NCBI GenBank assembly: GCA_964544055.1
Contig: CAZJAA010000008.1
Location: 19,055 to 83,054 of the forward strand
Length of the DNA stretch: 64,000 nucleotides
Source of the DNA: SIG299 sp964544055
Lineage (GTDB): Bacteria > Bacillota > Clostridia > Lachnospirales > Lachnospiraceae
Direction of reading: 5' to 3'
The position numbers were made by a program, and so were the translations under genes. The notes beneath the pieces are model-generated. The model made no database searches, was not told the DNA's origin, and saw only the letters and a program-made list of their open reading frames with translations. Position 1 is the stretch's first letter; the number at the start of each line of letters is the position of its first letter. Below, piece by piece: positions 7,890 through 17,533 of this stretch.

Positions 7890-9158
7890 ATGAGAAAGAA
7901 TACAATGTGTGTCCAGGGTGGATATGAACCCAAAAACGGAGAACCAAGAGTGACTCCGATTTGTCAGAGTACAACTTATAAATATGACAGCAGTGAAACA
8001 GTCGGCAAGCTGTTTGACTTAAAAGAGGACGGCTTTTTCTATACAAGAATTGCAAATCCTACGGTAGATGTGGTAGAAAAGAAGATTGCAATGTTAGAAG
8101 GCGGAATTGGAGCAATGTGCACGTCCTCCGGACAGGCAGCTACCTTAATTTCGGTACTGAATATCTGTGAAGCAGGTGACCATATGATTTCAACAGCAGC
8201 CATTTACGGCGGCACAATGAATCTGTTCACCGTGACATTAAAGAAATTCGGCATTGATGTAACGCTGGTAGACCCGGATATTTCGGCAGAAGAGTTACAG
8301 AAGGAAATTAAGGAGAATACAAAGCTGATTTTCTCTGAAACGCTTTCCAATCCATCCCTGGTTGTCTGTGACATTGAAAAATTTGCAGCAGTAGCGCATA
8401 AAAACAATATTCCTTTGATTGTTGATAACACGTTTGCCACACCGCTTCTTTGCCGTCCATTTGAATTTGGAGCAGATATTGTAGTGCATTCCACTTCCAA
8501 ATATATGGACGGTCATGCAACGGCACTTGGCGGTGTCATTGTAGATGGTGGAACATTCCCTTGGGACAATGGTAAGTTCCCAGGGCTTTCCACACCGGAT
8601 GAATCCTATCACGGTATGGTTTATACGAGAGATTGCGGAAAAGCTGCGTATATCACCAAGGCAAGAGTGCAGTTAATGAGAGACTTGGGATCCACACCTT
8701 CTCCGCAGAATGTGTTTTATCTGAATTTAGGTCTGGAAACCCTTCATCTTCGTATGGAGCGTCACAGTGCCAATGCTCTTGCGGTAGCTAAGTGGCTGGA
8801 GCAGAATGAAAACGTTTCCTGGGTAAATTATCCGGGCTTGGAGAGCAATCAGTATCATGCATTGGCAGAAAAATATATGCCGGCAGGCACCAGCGGTGTC
8901 ATTTCCTTTGGGGTAAAAGGTGGAAGAGAAGCAGCTATGAAATTTATGGACAGCTTAAAGCTGGCGGCTATTGTTGTTCATGTGGCAGATGCCAGAACGA
9001 GTGTACTGCATCCTGCAAGCACCACACATCGTCAGCTTACGGATGAACAGTTGATTGCGGCCGGTGTTAGTGCGGATCTTGTAAGAATGTCCATCGGTAT
9101 TGAAGACGTTGCAGACATTATTGAGGATCTGGAGCAGGCGTTTACCTGCATTCAATAA
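7890..9158 (+). CDS. metY: O-acetylhomoserine sulfhydrylase (Cys/Met metabolism PLP enzyme)
   Basis: 422 residues of the Cys/Met gamma-family of PLP enzymes. The Schiff-base lysine is K204 in STSKYMDGHA; the PLP phosphate region is SSGQAATL near 79-86; the aspartate that contacts the pyridine ring is in LIVDNTFATP. Length and the GGVIVDGG and VHVADARTSVLHPAS segments fit O-acetylhomoserine aminocarboxypropyltransferase, which makes homocysteine from sulfide; methionine gamma-lyase is the main alternative. Start ATG 7890 has AGGAGG nine bases upstream. It has its own promoter and is probably a single-gene unit. Confidence 0.88.
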   Translation: MRKNTMCVQGGYEPKNGEPRVTPICQSTTYKYDSSETVGKLFDLKEDGFFYTRIANPTVDVVEKKIAMLEGGIGAMCTSSGQAATLISVLNICEAGDHMISTAAIYGGTMNLFTVTLKKFGIDVTLVDPDISAEELQKEIKENTKLIFSETLSNPSLVVCDIEKFAAVAHKNNIPLIVDNTFATPLLCRPFEFGADIVVHSTSKYMDGHATALGGVIVDGGTFPWDNGKFPGLSTPDESYHGMVYTRDCGKAAYITKARVQLMRDLGSTPSPQNVFYLNLGLETLHLRMERHSANALAVAKWLEQNENVSWVNYPGLESNQYHALAEKYMPAGTSGVISFGVKGGREAAMKFMDSLKLAAIVVHVADARTSVLHPASTTHRQLTDEQLIAAGVSADLVRMSIGIEDVADIIEDLEQAFTCIQ

Positions 9159-9304
9159 AAGCAGAGCAACCTGTTTTCAGACCGGGCAGACATGAAATGG
9201 GTTAGCTGTAACAGGCAAGTCCCCTGATTTAGTTGTGGGGAGTAATAAGCAGGAAATTTGCGTATATCTGCTTGAAAGAGAAAAAAGGGAAAGGTCTGTA
9301 AAAA

Positions 9305-12199
9305 ATGGCAGTAGATAATACAAAAAAAAGTGGAACGAAAAAGAATGTGGCACCCAGCAGCAAGAAAGGAACCGGTGGAACAAAGAAAAATACCGTCAGA
9401 AATGCAGGAAAAACAAAAAAACAGACAGAAAAGAAAGCGGCAGCAGAAAAAGAAGAGCTTGTTCCTGAGTTTAGCAATGAGCTTGTCCTGCTGGTAACAC
9501 TGGTCGTTTCCATCCTTTTGTTTTTAAGTAATTTCAGTTTGAGCGGAAAGGTCGGCGAGGCGATTAATCATGTTACTTTTGGCTTGTTTGGCGTGTTAGC
9601 TTATATTATTCCTTTCTTTTTATTTTTTGGCTTTGCTTTTTACCTTGCCAACAAGAAAAGCAATAAAAGGTATATTATTAAGCTGGTAGCCTCCATTGGA
9701 CTATTTACGGTAGTAGCCGCAGTATTTCAGCTATTATTCAGCAAGACTACAGAAGTAGAAATACTCGAATACTTTATAATCTGTGCAAATGAAAAAACTG
9801 GCGGTGGTCTGCTTGGCGGTGCTCTGTGCTTTTTACTGATTCCTCTGTTTGGAAAAGTGGGCAGCTATGTGGTTTTGGTTGCTCTTGCCCTGGTTTGTAT
9901 TATGCTTCTGACCGGAAAAGCATTATTTGCATTTCTGGCAGAAGTAAGCGGAAAAGAAGTAGAAAAGCAGAAGGAGCTTTATAAAATCCGTGCAGAGGAG
10001 CGTTCCATCCAAAGGGAAGAACAGCGGATGCAAAGAGAAGAGCAGCTGCTGTTGCGTGGGGAGGAGCTTCGGCAGAAACGAGAGGAACAGCAGCAGAACC
10101 GGATAAGCCGTGCACAGAGTTTTCTGTTTCCAACGGAAGAAAAGAAGGAAGAAGAAAAGCCGGAGCCAAAGAAAAATTTCTTTGGAGGTTTTTCAAAAAC
10201 AGTACCTGCCGGAAAAGATTCTACAGTGTTAGAAAAAAACAATTCTACAACAATAGAAAACGAAACTGTTCTGGATAAAGAAACCGAAGCATTGCTGTAC
10301 ACGGGCAACTTTACACCGTCCAAAGATACGATGGAAGCCGTCAACAGCATTTATGAGGAGGAGCTGCGAAAAAAATTTGACAATGCCGGTAAGAAAACGG
10401 TTCAGAAGTCGTCTCCTGTGCGTGAAATCACACCGGTTCGGAATACGGAGTCGGTGCATTCGCCGGAAAAGGAAATGCTGACGGAGCCGTTTGAACCAAG
10501 CTTTTCGGAGCAGGCATTGTTAGACAAACGACAGCCGGAAAGCCCGGTGGCAAAGGAAGCGTTTTCCCATGCTGCGTATGGAATACCAAATCAGAAAAGC
10601 ACAGCAGAAGCCAAAGAGAATGCTCAATTAAAGGAATCGAATAAAGCAAGTGAAGAGGATATTGCTCAAGTAGCGGAAGAAGCGGAATTGTCTCAGGAAG
10701 AAAAGCTTCCGGAATATCAGTTTCCTCCAGTGGAACTGTTATCACGCCCGGTCGTAAAGAGTCAGGGAAATGCCGAAGCAGAACTTCAGCAGACCGCAGA
10801 AAAATTACGAAGCACACTGGAAAGCTTCGGTGTCCGTGTTACCATTAATAATGTCAGTCGCGGTCCGGCAGTAACACGTTATGAGCTTCAGCCGGAGCAG
10901 GGCGTTAAGGTTAGTAAAATTACCGGTCTGGCAGACGACATCAAGCTGAATCTTGCAGCGGCAGATGTGCGTATAGAAGCACCAATTCCGGGAAAGGCAG
11001 CCATTGGAATCGAAGTGCCAAACAAAGAAAACACGGCAGTGTTGCTCAGAGAACTTATAGAATGTCCGGAATTTATCAATCACAGCTCCAATATTGCGTT
11101 TACGGTTGGTAAGGATATCGGCGGTCAGAATATTGTGGCAGACATTGCAAAAATGCCGCATCTGCTCATTGCAGGTTCTACCGGTTCGGGTAAATCCGTG
11201 TGCATCAATACTATCATCATGAGCATTTTATATAAGGCTCATCCAAATGACGTAAAGCTTATCATGGTAGACCCAAAGGTTGTGGAATTAAGTGTTTACA
11301 ACGGAATCCCGCATCTGCTGATTCCGGTTGTGACGGATCCGAAAAAGGCTTCCGCAGCTTTAAACTGGGCAGTGGCAGAAATGATGGAGCGTTATGAAAA
11401 GTTTGCGGCACTGGGTGTTCGTGACTTAAAAGGATATAATGAACGAGTGGAGGAAGCAGCGGCAGAGGGCAACGTGGATGAAAAATTTCCAAAGCTTCCG
11501 CAGATTGTCATTATCGTAGACGAGCTTGCTGACTTAATGATGGTTGCTCCCGGTGAGGTGGAGGATGCCATCTGCCGTCTGGCACAGTTGGCGAGAGCGG
11601 CCGGTCTGCATCTGATTATTGCAACACAGCGACCATCCGTCAACGTCATTACCGGCTTAATCAAGGCAAATGTGCCTTCTCGTGTGGCATTTGCGGTATC
11701 CTCCGGTGTAGACTCCAGAACCATTCTGGATTCCGTTGGTGCCGAAAAGCTTCTCGGTAAAGGAGATATGCTGTTTTATCCATCTGGCTATACAAAGCCG
11801 GTTCGCATTCAGGGTGCTTTTGTTTCCGATAAGGAGGTCAGCCAGGTGGTTGAATTTTTAAAAGCACAAAATCCGGGGATTGTGGCATATAATGATGATG
11901 TTTCCCAAAAAATTGCCAGCGGTGTAGCGGCAGAAGCTGCAGGCAGTGCAGCTGCAGTTGTGGGCAGTGACAATGGCAGGGATGAATATTTTGCGGAAGC
12001 AGGACGATTTATTATAGAAAAGGATAAAGCATCCATCGGTATGCTGCAAAGAGTATATAAAATAGGCTTTAACCGTGCTGCAAGAATTATGGATCAGTTA
12101 TCCGAAGCAGGTGTGGTTGGTCCGGAGGAGGGTACAAAGCCTCGTAAAATTTTGATGACTGCGGAAGAATTTGAAAGCTTTTTGTCAGCAGAGCAATAA
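9305..12199 (+). CDS. ftsK: FtsK/SpoIIIE DNA translocase
   Basis: 964 residues. A Lys/Thr-rich tail (1-50) precedes four or so membrane segments (about 58-76, 93-115, 127-145, 170-208), then a long charged linker (about 215-480), the FtsK alpha domain, the motor with Walker A AGSTGSGKS at 623-631 and Walker B IVIIVDELADLMM, and the C-terminal gamma winged helix (SIGMLQRVYKIGFNRAARIM) that reads polar DNA motifs. The protein pumps chromosomal DNA through the division or sporulation septum. The name SpoIIIE is equally possible. A GGGAAAGG sequence lies 11 bases before the ATG. A TCCCC/GGGGA hairpin precedes the gene near 9220-9241. Confidence 0.95.
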   Translation: MAVDNTKKSGTKKNVAPSSKKGTGGTKKNTVRNAGKTKKQTEKKAAAEKEELVPEFSNELVLLVTLVVSILLFLSNFSLSGKVGEAINHVTFGLFGVLAYIIPFFLFFGFAFYLANKKSNKRYIIKLVASIGLFTVVAAVFQLLFSKTTEVEILEYFIICANEKTGGGLLGGALCFLLIPLFGKVGSYVVLVALALVCIMLLTGKALFAFLAEVSGKEVEKQKELYKIRAEERSIQREEQRMQREEQLLLRGEELRQKREEQQQNRISRAQSFLFPTEEKKEEEKPEPKKNFFGGFSKTVPAGKDSTVLEKNNSTTIENETVLDKETEALLYTGNFTPSKDTMEAVNSIYEEELRKKFDNAGKKTVQKSSPVREITPVRNTESVHSPEKEMLTEPFEPSFSEQALLDKRQPESPVAKEAFSHAAYGIPNQKSTAEAKENAQLKESNKASEEDIAQVAEEAELSQEEKLPEYQFPPVELLSRPVVKSQGNAEAELQQTAEKLRSTLESFGVRVTINNVSRGPAVTRYELQPEQGVKVSKITGLADDIKLNLAAADVRIEAPIPGKAAIGIEVPNKENTAVLLRELIECPEFINHSSNIAFTVGKDIGGQNIVADIAKMPHLLIAGSTGSGKSVCINTIIMSILYKAHPNDVKLIMVDPKVVELSVYNGIPHLLIPVVTDPKKASAALNWAVAEMMERYEKFAALGVRDLKGYNERVEEAAAEGNVDEKFPKLPQIVIIVDELADLMMVAPGEVEDAICRLAQLARAAGLHLIIATQRPSVNVITGLIKANVPSRVAFAVSSGVDSRTILDSVGAEKLLGKGDMLFYPSGYTKPVRIQGAFVSDKEVSQVVEFLKAQNPGIVAYNDDVSQKIASGVAAEAAGSAAAVVGSDNGRDEYFAEAGRFIIEKDKASIGMLQRVYKIGFNRAARIMDQLSEAGVVGPEEGTKPRKILMTAEEFESFLSAEQ

Positions 12200-12208
12200 A
12201 TAAACGTC

Positions 12209-12237
12209 TTGAGTTTCATCTTATAGTCTGTTATACT
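12209..12237 (+). promoter_or_regulatory. sigma-A promoter of fhs
   Basis: TTGAGT (12209-12214), 17 bases, TATACT (12232-12237). Placed between the ftsK stop and fhs. Confidence 0.75.
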
Positions 12238-12285
12238 ACATATAGAATAAAGGGGAACACCTAAGCACGAAATGGAGGATTTCTG

Positions 12286-13953
12286 ATGAAAACAGATATT
12301 CAGATAGCGCAGGAAGCGGAATTAAAGCCAATCAAAGAGGTTGCAGCCTGCCTGGACATATGCGAGGATGATTTGGAACTTTACGGAAAGTATAAAGCGA
12401 AAATTTCGGAAGAACTAATACAAAAGACCAAAAAGAATCCGGACGGCAAGCTTATTTTAGTAACTGCCATCAATCCGACACCTGCCGGTGAAGGAAAAAC
12501 AACGACGGTTGTCGGGCTCGGCGAAGCGTTTGGACGTCTTGGGAAAAAAGCTGTTCTTGCACTGAGGGAGCCTTCGCTGGGACCGTGCTTTGGTATGAAA
12601 GGCGGTGCAAGCGGCGGCGGTTATGCGCAGGTTGTACCGATGGATGAACTGAATCTTCATTTTACCGGAGATTTTCATGCCATTACTTCTGCAAATAATC
12701 TTCTGGCTGCCATGCTGGATAACCACATGTTCCAGGGAAATGCACTGAATATTGACTCAAAGCAGATTGTGTTAAAACGTTGTCTCGATATAAATGACCG
12801 TGCTCTGAGAAATATCACCATCGGTCTTGGCAAAAAAACAGACGGTGTTGTAAGAGAAGACCATTTTGTCATTACGGTTGCGACAGAAATCATGGCTATT
12901 TTATGTCTGGCAGAGGATATGGACGACTTAAAAGAACGTCTGTCCAAAATTATTGTTGCCTATACCTATTCCGGAGAACCGGTAACAGCGAAAGATTTAA
13001 AAGCAGTTGGTGCCATGGCGGCACTGTTAAAGGATGCCATGCAGCCAAACCTGATTCAGACATTAGAGCATACACCGGCACTGGTACACGGTGGCCCGTT
13101 TGCTAACATTGCCCATGGCTGCAACAGTGTCCGTGCTACAAAAACAGCATTAAAGCTGGCAGATTATGTCATTACGGAGGCCGGTTTTGGCGCAGATCTG
13201 GGTGCAGAAAAATTCTTTGATATCAAGTGCCGTATGGCAGGTTTAAAACCAGATGCCGTTGTACTGGTTGCAACGGTGCGTGCTTTAAAATATAACGGCG
13301 GAGTACCAAAGGAAGAACTTTCCGCTGAAAACCTGGAAGCATTAAAAAGCGGCATTGTCAATCTGGAAAAACATATTGAAAACTTACAGAAATACGGTGT
13401 GCCGGTTGTTGTAACCTTAAACCGTTTTGCAACGGATACCGATGCCGAGCTTTCGTTTGTTAAAAATTTCTGTGAGGCAAGAGGCTGTATGTTTGCACTT
13501 TCCGAGGTCTGGGAAAAAGGCGGCGAAGGCGGCGTAGAGCTTGCAGAATGCATTCTTGCTACCCTTGAAACCAAGAAGTCGGAATTTCATGTGCTGTATG
13601 AGGATGAAGTAAGCTTAAAAGAAAAAATAGAAACGGTTGCTAGGGAAATTTACGGTGCGGCTTCCGTCACATATGACGCAGCTGCCTTAAAGGCAATCAA
13701 AAAAATCGAAGAACTTGGTTTTGCCAATGTGCCGGTATGTCTGGCAAAGAATCAGTATTCCCTGTCGGATGATCCAAAGCGTTTAGGACGGCCGGAGGGC
13801 TTTAACATTAACATTCGGGAGGTCTATATCAACGCCGGTGCCGGATTTTTGGTGGCAATTACCGGAACAATCATCCAGATGCCGGGACTTCCAAGGGTTC
13901 CTGCGGCAGAAGCAGTGGATGTGGTGGACGGAAACATTGCAGGTTTATTTTAA
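12286..13953 (+). CDS. fhs: formate-tetrahydrofolate ligase
   Basis: 555 residues, the usual size. The enzyme joins formate to tetrahydrofolate with ATP, giving 10-formyl-THF for purine and one-carbon metabolism and, in acetogens, the Wood-Ljungdahl methyl branch. The P-loop-like motif PTPAGEGKT lies at residues 64-72, followed by GLGEAFGRLGKKAV and REPSLGPCFGMKGGA. The C-terminus keeps ITGTIIQMPGLPRVPAAE. It starts at ATG 12286 behind GGAGG and has its own promoter. The sugar-isomerase-like gene follows 17 bases later and is probably co-transcribed. Confidence 0.97.
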   Translation: MKTDIQIAQEAELKPIKEVAACLDICEDDLELYGKYKAKISEELIQKTKKNPDGKLILVTAINPTPAGEGKTTTVVGLGEAFGRLGKKAVLALREPSLGPCFGMKGGASGGGYAQVVPMDELNLHFTGDFHAITSANNLLAAMLDNHMFQGNALNIDSKQIVLKRCLDINDRALRNITIGLGKKTDGVVREDHFVITVATEIMAILCLAEDMDDLKERLSKIIVAYTYSGEPVTAKDLKAVGAMAALLKDAMQPNLIQTLEHTPALVHGGPFANIAHGCNSVRATKTALKLADYVITEAGFGADLGAEKFFDIKCRMAGLKPDAVVLVATVRALKYNGGVPKEELSAENLEALKSGIVNLEKHIENLQKYGVPVVVTLNRFATDTDAELSFVKNFCEARGCMFALSEVWEKGGEGGVELAECILATLETKKSEFHVLYEDEVSLKEKIETVAREIYGAASVTYDAAALKAIKKIEELGFANVPVCLAKNQYSLSDDPKRLGRPEGFNINIREVYINAGAGFLVAITGTIIQMPGLPRVPAAEAVDVVDGNIAGLF

Positions 13954-13970
13954 GTTAAGAAGGAAAAACA

Positions 13971-14822
13971 ATGGATACATTATGTTTAGGAGTCAGAGGG
14001 CATGATATGCCGAAAGCTCCCTTTGATGAACTAGTAAAAAGTATTGCAGATGCTGGATTTTGCTGTACCCAGCTGGCGTTAGGCAAAGCCATCCGTGATT
14101 TTTCGGTCAGCAATGAAGCCATGACTTTTGGAATGGCCGATTACATGAAAAAGGTATTTGAGCAGAACAAGGTATCGGTATCGGTGCTTGGCTGCTATAA
14201 AAATCTTGCCAATCCGGATGAGCAGCAATTAATAAAAATAAAAGAAGCTTATATGCATCATATCCGCTTTGCCAGATTTTTAGAGTGCGGTATGGTCGGC
14301 ACCGAAACCGGAGCGGTTAACACAGAGTATAAATATACCCCGGAAAACCACACCGATGCGGCACTGCATATTTTTATCGAAAATTTGAAGCCAATGGTAG
14401 AATATGCAGAAAAAATGGGTGTCTGCATTGGAATTGAGCCGGTTTATAAGCATATTATGTGTAACGTGGAGCGTACCAGAAAAGTATTGGATGCGGTAAA
14501 CTCTCCTAATTTAAGAGTTATTTTAGACCCAATCAATCTTTTGAATGCTGAAAACAGGAATCAGCAGGAAAAAATTGTTGAGGAAGCCTTTGACGTGCTT
14601 GGTGGTGAAATTGATGCCATTCACATTAAAGATTATGTGGTAAAAGACGGCAGCATTGTTTATGAAAAGGTTACGGTAGGAGAGGGTGATTTTAATATTC
14701 CGCATCTTCTTGGAATATTAAAATCAAAAAAACCATTTATTAATGTGCTGCTGGAAGCATCCACACCGGAAAATGTAAAGGCATCCTGTGAGTATATCCG
14801 TGGTTGCTATGCCCTCGCTTAA
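13971..14822 (+). CDS. sugar phosphate isomerase/epimerase-like TIM-barrel protein
   Basis: 283 residues with the xylose-isomerase-like/AP-endonuclease-2 TIM-barrel pattern: GIEPVYKHI, a metal-binding LRVILDPINLL strand, IDAIHIKDYV and a final INVLLEAST with the expected Glu. Metal ligands would be Glu, Asp, His and Glu at these strand ends. Substrate is unknown; the sugar is guessed only from family. It probably shares the fhs transcript. Its end overlaps the convergent ylmC gene by 4 bases. Confidence 0.8.
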   Translation: MDTLCLGVRGHDMPKAPFDELVKSIADAGFCCTQLALGKAIRDFSVSNEAMTFGMADYMKKVFEQNKVSVSVLGCYKNLANPDEQQLIKIKEAYMHHIRFARFLECGMVGTETGAVNTEYKYTPENHTDAALHIFIENLKPMVEYAEKMGVCIGIEPVYKHIMCNVERTRKVLDAVNSPNLRVILDPINLLNAENRNQQEKIVEEAFDVLGGEIDAIHIKDYVVKDGSIVYEKVTVGEGDFNIPHLLGILKSKKPFINVLLEASTPENVKASCEYIRGCYALA

Positions 14823-15112
14823 ACAGGGCAGTCGCATTTTGCAGTAACCTGGGAAATATCTACATCTACCAGAATGATATCAAATCCGATACGGCAGACG
14901 CAGCGCCACGGAATCAGATATTCCTGTTCCCGGCCTAAAATCCCCCAGATTTTGCAGGGTCCCGGAATAATCAGACGCTCCACACAGCCGGTTTTTATGT
15001 TAAATTCAATATCACCTACAAAGCCGATGCGCTCGCCATCCCGCAGATTGATGACCTCTTTTTGGCGGAGTTTACAAATACGGGTGGAGTCTTCCGGACA
15101 ATCATTTCGCAT
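14819..15112 (-). CDS. ylmC: YlmC/YmxH family PRC-barrel sporulation protein
   Basis: 97 residues with a PRC-barrel-like pattern: LRQKEVINLRDGERIGFVGD and then the turn-rich GREQEYLIPWRCVCRIG. This matches the YlmC/YmxH family of spore formers; function is unclear. It is divergent from nrdR, with 90 bases between them containing AGGGAGG before its start. A C-terminal extension contains the Cys pair CDCPV. Confidence 0.85.
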   Translation of the reverse strand: MRNDCPEDSTRICKLRQKEVINLRDGERIGFVGDIEFNIKTGCVERLIIPGPCKIWGILGREQEYLIPWRCVCRIGFDIILVDVDISQVTAKCDCPV

Positions 15113-15202
15113 AAAATCCTCCCTAGGTGGGGTATATTATTATTTTATGCGGCAATTCAAAAAACAGAAGTAAAATACCATGAAAACAAAAGGAGGAGTG
15201 TT

Positions 15203-15655
15203 ATGAAGTGTCCATTTTGTGGAAAAGAAAACACAAGAGTAATTGATTCCAGACCAGCGGATGATGGTCTGTCCATCCGCAGAAGACGTCAGTGTGACGA
15301 ATGTTCCAAGCGTTTTACAACGTATGAAAAAGTAGAAGCAATTCCGTTAGTTGTTATCAAAAAGGACAATAACAGGGAATCCTATGATCGTTCCAAAATT
15401 GAAGCAGGTGTGTACCGCTCCTGCCATAAACGGCCAATTTCTGTAGACCAGATAAACAATTTGGTGGATGAAGTAGAGACGGCAGTGTTTAACTTGGAGG
15501 AAAAAGAAGTACCAAGCAGCATGATTGGACAGCTTGTAATGGATAAGCTGCGAGACCTTGATCCGGTTGCTTATGTGCGTTTTGCTTCTGTTTACCGGGA
15601 ATTTAAGGACGTTAATACATTTATGAGTGAAATAAAAAAAATACTGGACAAGTAA
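15203..15655 (+). CDS. nrdR: transcriptional repressor NrdR
   Basis: 150 residues. The N-terminal zinc ribbon has CPFC (residues 3-6) and CDEC (31-34), followed by the ATP-cone domain (PLVVIKKDNNRESYDRSKI). NrdR senses ATP/dATP and represses ribonucleotide reductase genes through NrdR boxes. ATG 15203 with AGGAGG upstream gives the conserved MKCPFCG start; a longer open frame upstream is not conserved. A terminator follows directly. Confidence 0.97.
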   Translation: MKCPFCGKENTRVIDSRPADDGLSIRRRRQCDECSKRFTTYEKVEAIPLVVIKKDNNRESYDRSKIEAGVYRSCHKRPISVDQINNLVDEVETAVFNLEEKEVPSSMIGQLVMDKLRDLDPVAYVRFASVYREFKDVNTFMSEIKKILDK

Positions 15656-15665
15656 AATAAAACTG

Positions 15666-15702
15666 AGCAGGTGGTATTTTATAAAATGCTGTCTGCTTTT
15701 TT
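15666..15702 (+). terminator. rho-independent terminator after nrdR
   Basis: AGCAG with the inner ATTTTATAAAAT hairpin closing on CTGCT, followed by a run of T residues to 15702. Confidence 0.8.
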
Positions 15703-15736
15703 AAGTAATAGGAAATTGCGAGTTCCTATTACTTAA
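15701..15736. repeat. perfect 14-bp inverted repeat
   Basis: TTAAGTAATAGGAA (15701-15714) and TTCCTATTACTTAA (15723-15736) are exact reverse complements around an 8-base loop. It begins in the T tract of the nrdR terminator. It may be a bidirectional terminator or a small dispersed repeat; only one copy is seen in the window. Confidence 0.85.
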
Positions 15737-15802
15737 AAACGTTCGGCTTTGGATGTTTTCTTTGTTTTGTCTGGAAAAACTTTTAAATTTATGGTTTTGT
15801 GG

Positions 15803-15831
15803 TTGACGGAAACGGTGGATTATGCTATCCT
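15803..15831 (+). promoter_or_regulatory. promoter of comM
   Basis: TTGACG (15803-15808), 17-base spacer, TATCCT (15826-15831), 45 bases before the comM start. Confidence 0.7.
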
Positions 15832-15875
15832 TACTACAGACTTTCTTGTTTTGGGAGAGATGAGAAAGGAGTTTT

Positions 15876-16955
15876 ATGGTTTGTAAAACCTATAGTGCCG
15901 CTCTTCATGGACTGGAAGCGGTCAAAGTTCAGGTGGAGACCGATGTAAGAAATGGTCTTCCTCAGTTACAGATGGTGGGCGCCCTTGCATCCGAAGCAAA
16001 AGAGGCAAGAGAAAGAGTCCGGGTTGCAATAGAAAATTCCGGCTTTCGGCTGCCACCCAAACACATTACTATTAATTTATCCCCTGCTGACATTCGCAAA
16101 GAGGGGACATCTTTTGATCTTGCAACAGCAATATCCATTCTTGCCGCATTCGGCTTTCTTCCGGAAGAACAGACAAAAGAGTGTATGTTTGCAGGTGAAT
16201 TGAGCCTCGACGGAAAACTGAATAAAGTTACGGGAATTCTTCCTATGGCAGCACTTGCCGCCAAAGAAGGCTTTCAAAAGATTATTGTTCCGGCAGAGAA
16301 CGAAAAAGAAGCCGCCCTGCAGAAAGAGGTTCCGGTTTATGGTATGAAAAATCTGATGGATGTGTTTTCTTTTTTGACAGGTACGTTAAAACAAGAACCG
16401 GTGCAGCCGATGAATCCGGAGCAACTGTTGAAAATCCAGCAGTCACAGAAAATGGAAGCAGCCATGGATTTAAAAAATATTATCGGACAGGCGGCTGCAA
16501 AGCGTGCTTTGATGATTTCAGCAGCAGGAGGACACCATTTACTGATGATAGGTCCGCCGGGCAGTGGGAAAACGGCACTCGCCAAGTGTATGCCATCGCT
16601 TCTTCCTAATCTGGATTTTGAAGAAATGCTGGATTTGTCAACCATATACAGTGTATCCGGCAAGCTGAAAAACGAAATGCAGTATGTGGCACAACGACCG
16701 TTTCAGGCACCACATCATGCGGTTACAACTGCGGGACTGCTTGGCGGAGGAAGAATGGCAAAACCGGGACTTGTCAGTTTATGTCATCATGGGGTTCTTT
16801 TTCTGGATGAGTTTACTGAGTTTAAGCCGGAGGTGCTGGAAACGCTCAGACAGCCTTTAGAGGAAAAAGAAGTAACCGTTTCCAGATTGCATGCAAGCTA
16901 TACTTATCCGGCGGCCTTTCAGCTTGTGGCAGCCATGAACGAAAATACAATGTGA
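15876..16955 (+). pseudogene. comM: comM/yifB Mg-chelatase-like AAA+ protein, interrupted by prophage
   Basis: 359 codons of a protein normally about 500 residues long. The N-terminal Lon-protease-like domain (about 1-165) is followed by the AAA+ domain with Walker A GPPGSGKT at 226-233 and Walker B HGVLFLDEFTEF. The genuine sequence ends at residue 356 in QLVAAMN, where the family continues with PCPCG; the last three codons (ENT-M) and stop are phage DNA. ComM is a helicase that helps branch migration in natural transformation. The missing C-terminus (sensor and zinc-like Cys region) should lie beyond the right end of the prophage, outside the window. The truncated product probably is not functional while the prophage is present. 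Confidence 0.93.
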
Positions 16956-17085
16956 ATGATACAATTCAACGGTTAAAAAGGCTTGAAATAAGGCTTTTTC
17001 GAGGGTGCATAGGTGGAATTATTCCTATTCAACTCATGAAAATGCCATACAGGGCGAATTTTGAAAAGGCACATTGAAACCCTCT

Positions 17086-17128
17086 TAACGATAGAAAGGG
17101 CTTATCGTTATACGGTTTCGTATCGTTA
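17086..17128. repeat. TATCGTTA operator-like repeats before symE
   Basis: TAACGATA at 17086-17093 faces TATCGTTA at 17103-17110, and a second TATCGTTA lies at 17121-17128. The three sites are 31-73 bases before the SymE-like start, so they could be a repressor operator, or serve antisense control as known for symE/symR. Role inferred. Confidence 0.45.
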
Positions 17129-17158
17129 ATATAGTAAAAACGGAAAGGATGAAATTAT

Positions 17159-17362
17159 ATGGCATATAAAACGTATAGAGAACTGAAAGTATATGAATCG
17201 AGTGGTAAGAATTATAAACCAACTCCTCAGATAAGGCTGCAGGGGGATTGGCTTAAGGATTTCGATTTTGACATCGGAACTCACATCAATGTCGAGTGCC
17301 GGGGCGGTGCAATTCTGATTACCAAGGCAGATGAAATCGTCGGAAAAGCAGTGGAATTATAA
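17159..17362 (+). CDS. SymE-like type I toxin family protein
   Basis: 67 residues. The region PTPQIRLQGDWLKDFDFDIG and the end VECRGGAILITKADEI match the SymE family pattern (AbrB-like fold; in E. coli the SOS-induced toxin SymE is held down by antisense RNA SymR). In Firmicutes, SymE-like proteins are frequent on prophages, and whether they are toxic is mostly untested. Start ATG 17159 follows GGAAAGGATG. TATCGTTA repeats lie just upstream. It is the first gene after the left prophage boundary, and a second partial copy lies at 19067. Confidence 0.75.
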   Translation: MAYKTYRELKVYESSGKNYKPTPQIRLQGDWLKDFDFDIGTHINVECRGGAILITKADEIVGKAVEL

Positions 17363-17469
17363 AAAGAAGCAGAGGCCGATAGATAACAGTGATTATTGAT
17401 GTGTAGTGGAACTGTTAAGAAAGTAGGACAAATAGTCATCAATGCGAAAATGAATATAAATAGCCAATC

Positions 17470-17498
17470 TTGAAAAGTAGAATATTTAGTTATACAAT
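17470..17498 (+). promoter_or_regulatory. promoter of the zinc-ribbon orphan
   Basis: TTGAAA (17470-17475), 17 bases, TACAAT (17493-17498), about 35 bases before the start of the next gene. Confidence 0.7.
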
Positions 17499-17533
17499 TA
17501 AGTAATAATGTAGAATTTAAAAGGAAGATGGAT

